A stretch of DNA of 64,000 bases from Pseudoalteromonas aliena SW19 (lineage in GTDB: Bacteria; Pseudomonadota; Gammaproteobacteria; Enterobacterales; Alteromonadaceae): contig NZ_AQGU01000029.1 in the NCBI RefSeq assembly GCF_014905615.1, forward strand, positions 620,001-684,000, read 5' to 3'. This document shows positions 60,156 through 64,000 of this stretch, one piece after another. The notes under the pieces are model-generated. The model made no database searches. It was given only the letters and a program-made list of their open reading frames with translations, and was not told the DNA's origin. The position numbers were made by a program, and so were the translations under genes. The first letter of the stretch is position 1. Each line of letters opens with the position of its first letter.

Positions 60156-61549
60156 TGGATACACTATTTTGGTTTAGGCGCGACTTGCGCCTTTTTTCTA
60201 ACGAAGCGTTAATTCAAGCGCTAAACAATGGCGCTAAACACGCCATTTTTTTTGTGTCTGAAAAACAGTGGCAACAACATCAAGCCGCGCCTATTCAGAT
60301 TGACTTGCTAAAACGAAGGGTTTCTTATCTTCAATCTCAGCTTGCAGATTATGGTATTACTTTACACATTATAGAAGCACCAAGCTTTTCTGATTGTGAG
60401 CGTGAGCTTATTGATTTTTGTAAAGCGAATGATGTAAAACACATAATTGCTAATGCAGAGTATGAGCTTAACGAAGTAAATCGTGATAAGGCGATTTTAG
60501 ATAAATGTGACGAGCTCTGTATTACATTTACTTTGTATGAAGGCGATTTAATAGCGCCCGTTGGTTCGGTTAAAAACCAAAGTAACGAAATGTATAAAGT
60601 ATTTACTCCGTTTAAACGAGCATGGTTAAAACAATACCAAGATACACATTTTAGTTTACCGCTGTGGCCTTTAAGTTCTGAGCCCGTTGAGTTTGATGAA
60701 AGTGGCTTATTAAAAAGTGATGGCAGCTCTGAAAAGTGGCCAGTTGACGATGAAACACTGGCAACTGTGGTTGATAACTTTATCTGCGACAAACTCACCA
60801 GTTATGATGATCAGCGTGACATACCAAGTATAAAAGGCACTTCAGGATTAAGCCCTTATTTAGCGTTGGGTATAGTGAGCACTAAGCAATTATTGATCAA
60901 TATTCAGCAGCGTTACCCAGACATACTAACCACATCAAAAAGTAAAACCTTTACGTGGATAAATGAGCTCATTTGGCGTGAATTTTACAGACATCTCATT
61001 GCTGAATTTCCCAAGCTTTCCCGTGGCGACAACTTTAACGAAAAGTACAATGCAGTTGTGTGGCGCAAAAGTGAAAGCGAGTTTACAGCGTGGTGCGAAG
61101 GACGTACAGGTTACCCATTAGTTGATGCCGCTATGTTGCAACTAAAACAAACTGGTTGGATGCATAATCGTTTACGGATGGTGGTTGCAAGCTTTTTAAC
61201 TAAGCACTTATTAATAGATTGGCGTGAAGGCGAGCGTTTTTTTATGCAGCACCTAATTGATGGCGATTTAGCCTCAAATAATGGTGGGTGGCAGTGGGCA
61301 GCAAGTACAGGATGCGATGCACAGCCTTACTTTAGGGTTTTTAATCCAATCAGACAAAGTGAGCGCTTTGATCCAACGGGCAAGTTTATTCGTAAGTATT
61401 TGCCAGAGCTTGAAAACGTGCCAGATAAACACATTCATTTCCCACATACTTACCTAGCCGCAACGGGTAAAGATAAGGAGTGTTACTGGCCAGCAATAGT
61501 TGATCATAAAGCAGCACGAGAGCGTGCGCTTAGCGCATTTAAGGTGTGA
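60155..61549 (+). CDS. phrB: Deoxyribodipyrimidine photolyase
   Basis: Blue-light repair of cyclobutane pyrimidine dimers. It has 464 residues, with the N-terminal antenna domain (LFWFRRDLRLFSNEALIQAL) and the C-terminal FAD domain (FTWINELIWREFYRHLIAEF, then GRTGYPLVDAAMLQLKQTG, WMHNRLRMVVASFLTKHLLI, and DLASNNGGWQWAASTGCDAQ). All FAD-binding and electron-transfer Trp segments are present. It lies in the sigma-ChrR operon, overlapping the DUF523 gene by 1 bp and the next gene's ATG by none (1-bp gap). Confidence 0.96.
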   Translation: MDTLFWFRRDLRLFSNEALIQALNNGAKHAIFFVSEKQWQQHQAAPIQIDLLKRRVSYLQSQLADYGITLHIIEAPSFSDCERELIDFCKANDVKHIIANAEYELNEVNRDKAILDKCDELCITFTLYEGDLIAPVGSVKNQSNEMYKVFTPFKRAWLKQYQDTHFSLPLWPLSSEPVEFDESGLLKSDGSSEKWPVDDETLATVVDNFICDKLTSYDDQRDIPSIKGTSGLSPYLALGIVSTKQLLINIQQRYPDILTTSKSKTFTWINELIWREFYRHLIAEFPKLSRGDNFNEKYNAVVWRKSESEFTAWCEGRTGYPLVDAAMLQLKQTGWMHNRLRMVVASFLTKHLLIDWREGERFFMQHLIDGDLASNNGGWQWAASTGCDAQPYFRVFNPIRQSERFDPTGKFIRKYLPELENVPDKHIHFPHTYLAATGKDKECYWPAIVDHKAARERALSAFKV

Positions 61550-61550
61550 T

Positions 61551-61979
61551 ATGGATAACCAGTTACCAGTAGATAAGTTTATTTCAATATACCAACAGCT
61601 TAACAGTACCAATCTTGATTTATTAAATGATATTTACTGCGACAACATACAATTTATTGACCCTATGCATCAAATAAATGGCATTGTAGAATTACGTAAA
61701 TATTTTGCTAATTTATATTGCAATGTTAAGCATTGCCAGTTTGATATTAGTGATTCGTTCCACAGTGATAATCACGCTTTCATTTACTGGACCATGTACT
61801 ACGCACACCCAAAGCTTTCCTCTGGTAAAACCATCTCGGTTGAAGGACATAGTAAACTCATCTTTGAAGGTGGCAAAATTATTTTGCACAGAGATTACTT
61901 TAATGTGGGTGAGCTGTTGTACAAGCATATTCCCTTACTCGGCAGTGTTATAAAGTTAATAGATAAAAGGGCAGGCTAA
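61551..61979 (+). CDS. NTF2-like / SnoaL-type protein
   Basis: A 142-residue small alpha+beta-cone protein. MDNQLPVDKFISIYQQLNST, then IQFIDPMHQINGIVELRKYF and the beta part AFIYWTMYYAHPKLSSGKTI with VEGHSKLIFEGGKIILHRDY fit the nuclear-transport-factor-2/SnoaL fold. The ATG at 61551 is favoured by AAGGTG just before it. It is conserved in RpoE-ChrR type operons of marine gammaproteobacteria as far as I know; the ligand is unknown. It is 2 bp before the SDR gene. Confidence 0.85.
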   Translation: MDNQLPVDKFISIYQQLNSTNLDLLNDIYCDNIQFIDPMHQINGIVELRKYFANLYCNVKHCQFDISDSFHSDNHAFIYWTMYYAHPKLSSGKTISVEGHSKLIFEGGKIILHRDYFNVGELLYKHIPLLGSVIKLIDKRAG

Positions 61980-61981
61980 TT

Positions 61982-62692
61982 ATGATCACACTTATAACAG
62001 GTGCTACCTCAGGCATTGGTGAGCAGTTAGCAATTAAATACGCACAAATGGGAGACACTGTCATCGCATGTGGGCGTAATAGTGAAAAACTCGCAGAGCT
62101 TGCTAAACACGAAAACATTCAAGCGTGCAAATTTGACGCTACCAACCTACAAGAGATCAAGGAAGCCACAATCGGTTTTCCTCATTTTGACCGCGTTATT
62201 TTAAATGCGGGTAACTGTGAATACATTGATGATGCTCGAAATTTTGATAGTGCACTTTTTGAACGTGTCATAAATGTAAATTTATTATCAATGGGGTACT
62301 GCCTTGAAGCTCTACTTCCTAAAATAAATGCGGGTGGACAGCTTGTGTTAGTTAGCTCAAGTGTGACTTACCTTCCTTTGCCGCGCTCAGAAGCCTATGG
62401 CGCATCAAAAGCGGGCGTAAGTTACTTAGCTAAAAGTTTAGCCGTGGATTTAAACGATGTTGATGTGACTTTGGTCCACCCTGGTTTTGTAAAAACCCCG
62501 CTGACGAATAAAAATGATTTTCCTATGCCTATGGCAGTTACGGCCGAAAAAGCCGCAGACTATATGATCAAAGGAATACACAAACGCCGCAAAGACGTAC
62601 ATTTTCCGTATCGTTTTACACTTATATTAAAAGCATTACGAATATTACCTCTACCGCTTTGGCTTAAAATAGCAAAAGGATTAACCCGTTGA
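61982..62692 (+). CDS. Short-chain dehydrogenase/reductase (SDR)
   Basis: A 236-residue classical SDR. The cofactor loop LITGATSGIGEQLA (TGxxxGIG) is at the N-terminus; VILNAGN corresponds to NNAG. The catalytic Ser and Tyr-x-x-x-Lys are in LVSSSVTYLPLPRSEAYGAS followed by KAG. It is NAD(P)-dependent; the substrate is unknown. Its TGA overlaps the TTG start of the flavin gene by 4 bp. Confidence 0.92.
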   Translation: MITLITGATSGIGEQLAIKYAQMGDTVIACGRNSEKLAELAKHENIQACKFDATNLQEIKEATIGFPHFDRVILNAGNCEYIDDARNFDSALFERVINVNLLSMGYCLEALLPKINAGGQLVLVSSSVTYLPLPRSEAYGASKAGVSYLAKSLAVDLNDVDVTLVHPGFVKTPLTNKNDFPMPMAVTAEKAADYMIKGIHKRRKDVHFPYRFTLILKALRILPLPLWLKIAKGLTR

Positions 62693-63945
62693 AAAAAATA
62701 GCAATAATAGGGACTGGTGTATCTGGTTTAACATGTGGACATTTACTCCACAAACATTATGACGTCACATTGTTTGAAAAAAATGATTACATTGGTGGCC
62801 ATACTGCAACTGTAGATGTAACTGTAGAAGGCGTTAAATACGCAGTAGATACTGGTTTTATAGTTTTTAACAATAGAACATACCCCTATTTTGAAAAACT
62901 ACTTTCTCGGATAGGCATTAATAAACAAGAAACACAAATGAGCTTTAGTGTTCATAATGAAGCCACTGGTTTTGAATACAATGGACACACGTTTACGAGT
63001 TTATTTGCTCAACGCAGAAATATTTTTAGACCTAAGTTTTGGCGCTTATTATCCGACATTGTAAGATTTAATAAGTTATGTAAAGCATTGCATGAAAAAG
63101 ATGATTACCAGCGTGAACAATCATTAGGTCAATTACTCGACAAAAATAAGTTTAACGATTTTTTTAAATCTCATTACATTCTCCCTATGGGGGCAGCTAT
63201 TTGGTCCACAAGCATAAAAGAAATGGAAAATGTAGGGGTTGAATTTTTTGTTAAGTTCTTTTTTAATCATGGTCTTCTCGATATAACAAATAGACCACAA
63301 TGGTATGTAATACCCGGTGGTTCTCGCCAGTATATTAATCCATTGATTAAAGGCTTTGCAGACAAAATTAAACTTAATACAGATATTAAATCGGTTATTC
63401 GTGAAAACGATGAAGTTATAATCGAATTTGCAAATGGTGAGCAAAGTAAATTTGATAAAGTAATATTTGCATGTCATTCAGATCAAGCGCTTGCATTGCT
63501 TGGCGATGCAACGCAGCAAGAAAAAACAGTATTAGGCGCTATTCCTTACACTAAAAACTCAGTGGTACTGCACACAGATACAAACTTGTTACCAGATAGG
63601 AAAGCAGCATGGGCTAGTTGGAATTATTTACTTAATGATAATACTGATAAAGCGGCCGTTGTTACCTATCAGATGAATATATTGCAAGGAATCCAATCAG
63701 ATACCCAATTTTGTGTCACGCTTAATCACCTTGAAGGGATAGATAAAAGCAAAATTTTGCGCGAATTCACCTACCATCACCCCGTATTTAATCAAGATTC
63801 TATCGCAGCGCAAAAACTTAAACACAGTATCGATGGCCATAATAATAGCTATTTTTGTGGTGCCTATTGGTACAACGGTTTCCATGAAGATGGCGTACAC
63901 AGCGGTGTAGATGTGGCAAAACAACTTGGGGTCGAGTTTGACTAG
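62689..63945 (+). CDS. FAD-dependent oxidoreductase (flavin amine oxidase-like)
   Basis: A 418-residue flavoprotein with an N-terminal Rossmann site KIAIIGTGVSGLTCGHLLHK and FEKNDYIGGHTATVDVTVEG, then AVDTGFIVFNNRTYPYFEKL and the C-terminal FAD contact HNNSYFCGAYWYNGFHEDGV. Orthologues (amine-oxidase-type, often next to DUF1365 and a cyclopropane fatty-acid synthase-like gene) occur in RpoE-ChrR regulons and may act in lipid modification under photo-oxidative stress. It starts at a TTG that overlaps the SDR stop. Confidence 0.92.
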   Translation: MKKIAIIGTGVSGLTCGHLLHKHYDVTLFEKNDYIGGHTATVDVTVEGVKYAVDTGFIVFNNRTYPYFEKLLSRIGINKQETQMSFSVHNEATGFEYNGHTFTSLFAQRRNIFRPKFWRLLSDIVRFNKLCKALHEKDDYQREQSLGQLLDKNKFNDFFKSHYILPMGAAIWSTSIKEMENVGVEFFVKFFFNHGLLDITNRPQWYVIPGGSRQYINPLIKGFADKIKLNTDIKSVIRENDEVIIEFANGEQSKFDKVIFACHSDQALALLGDATQQEKTVLGAIPYTKNSVVLHTDTNLLPDRKAAWASWNYLLNDNTDKAAVVTYQMNILQGIQSDTQFCVTLNHLEGIDKSKILREFTYHHPVFNQDSIAAQKLKHSIDGHNNSYFCGAYWYNGFHEDGVHSGVDVAKQLGVEFD

Positions 63946-64000
63946 TGCAGTCTATTTAGGCGATGTAAAACATCGCCGTTTTGCTGTTAAAGAGCATCGC
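63938..64000 (+). CDS. DUF1365 family protein, N-terminal fragment (cut by window edge)
   Basis: From the TTG at 63938 the frame reads LTSAVYLGDVKHRRFAVKEH and runs open to the window end. DUF1365 proteins start with the same SAxYxGxVxHRRF pattern and nearly always follow the flavin amine oxidase-type gene, as here. It overlaps that gene's stop by 8 bp. Only 21 codons are visible. Confidence 0.75.
   Translation, partial: MTSAVYLGDVKHRRFAVKEHR

Overview
The window reads as a chromosomal segment of a marine gammaproteobacterium close to Pseudoalteromonas. This is inferred from the AT-rich sequence, the bet, ast and glg operons with their divergent regulators, and the ATACCAA-ended palindromic repeats. 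No rRNA, tRNA, CRISPR or phage genes were seen.

Layout. 1-3.2 kb: choline-to-betaine genes betI-betB-betA (betA runs off the left edge), with a perfect BetI-type palindrome upstream. 3.6-8.5 kb: two small hypotheticals, an AraC regulator divergent from a two-domain thioredoxin-like secreted protein, a QEGLA-motif metallopeptidase-like protein and a solute-binding protein. 8.6-13.8 kb: arginine succinyltransferase genes (astC/argD, astA, astD, a DUF1338 gene) divergent from an Lrp/AsnC regulator. 14-15.6 kb: two exported hypotheticals, the first directly beside a 312-bp miniature element. 16.1-28.2 kb: a complete glycogen cluster (CBM48 protein, malQ, glgB, glgX, glgP, glgC, glgA). 28.2-31.7 kb: an EAL-HDOD protein, a DUF418 membrane protein and rluF.

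32.5-44.5 kb is the most unusual part. Twelve consecutive genes all encode exported proteins: two of about 600-650 residues, one of 305, one signal-anchored coiled-coil protein, one lipoprotein with about six PKD-like repeats, and seven small proteins. Six of the small ones are diverged paralogues of one family. I recognise no known system. Hairpins punctuate the gene string, and miniature repeat elements flank it.

44.6-45.3 kb: a SEC-C zinc-motif gene is split by a 311-bp element with a TA target duplication. Removing the element restores the reading frame. 45.4-50.9 kb: an RND efflux pair divergent from a LysR regulator and an alkyltransferase-like gene. 51.1-53.1 kb: a coiled-coil membrane protein gene interrupted by an IS3-family element. 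53.6-57.1 kb: an exonuclease-like secreted protein, a GNAT acetyltransferase, a hemolysin III family protein and small exported or membrane proteins.

57.2-64 kb: an ECF sigma factor with a ChrR-type cupin anti-sigma factor, followed without real gaps by DUF523/DUF1722, DNA photolyase, an NTF2-like protein, a short-chain dehydrogenase, a flavin oxidoreductase and the start of a DUF1365 gene. This matches the known RpoE-ChrR singlet-oxygen/light-stress regulon. Two matching promoters (TGATCC or TGATCG, then 18 nt, then a TA-rich -10) lie before the sigma gene and before the Lon-domain gene.
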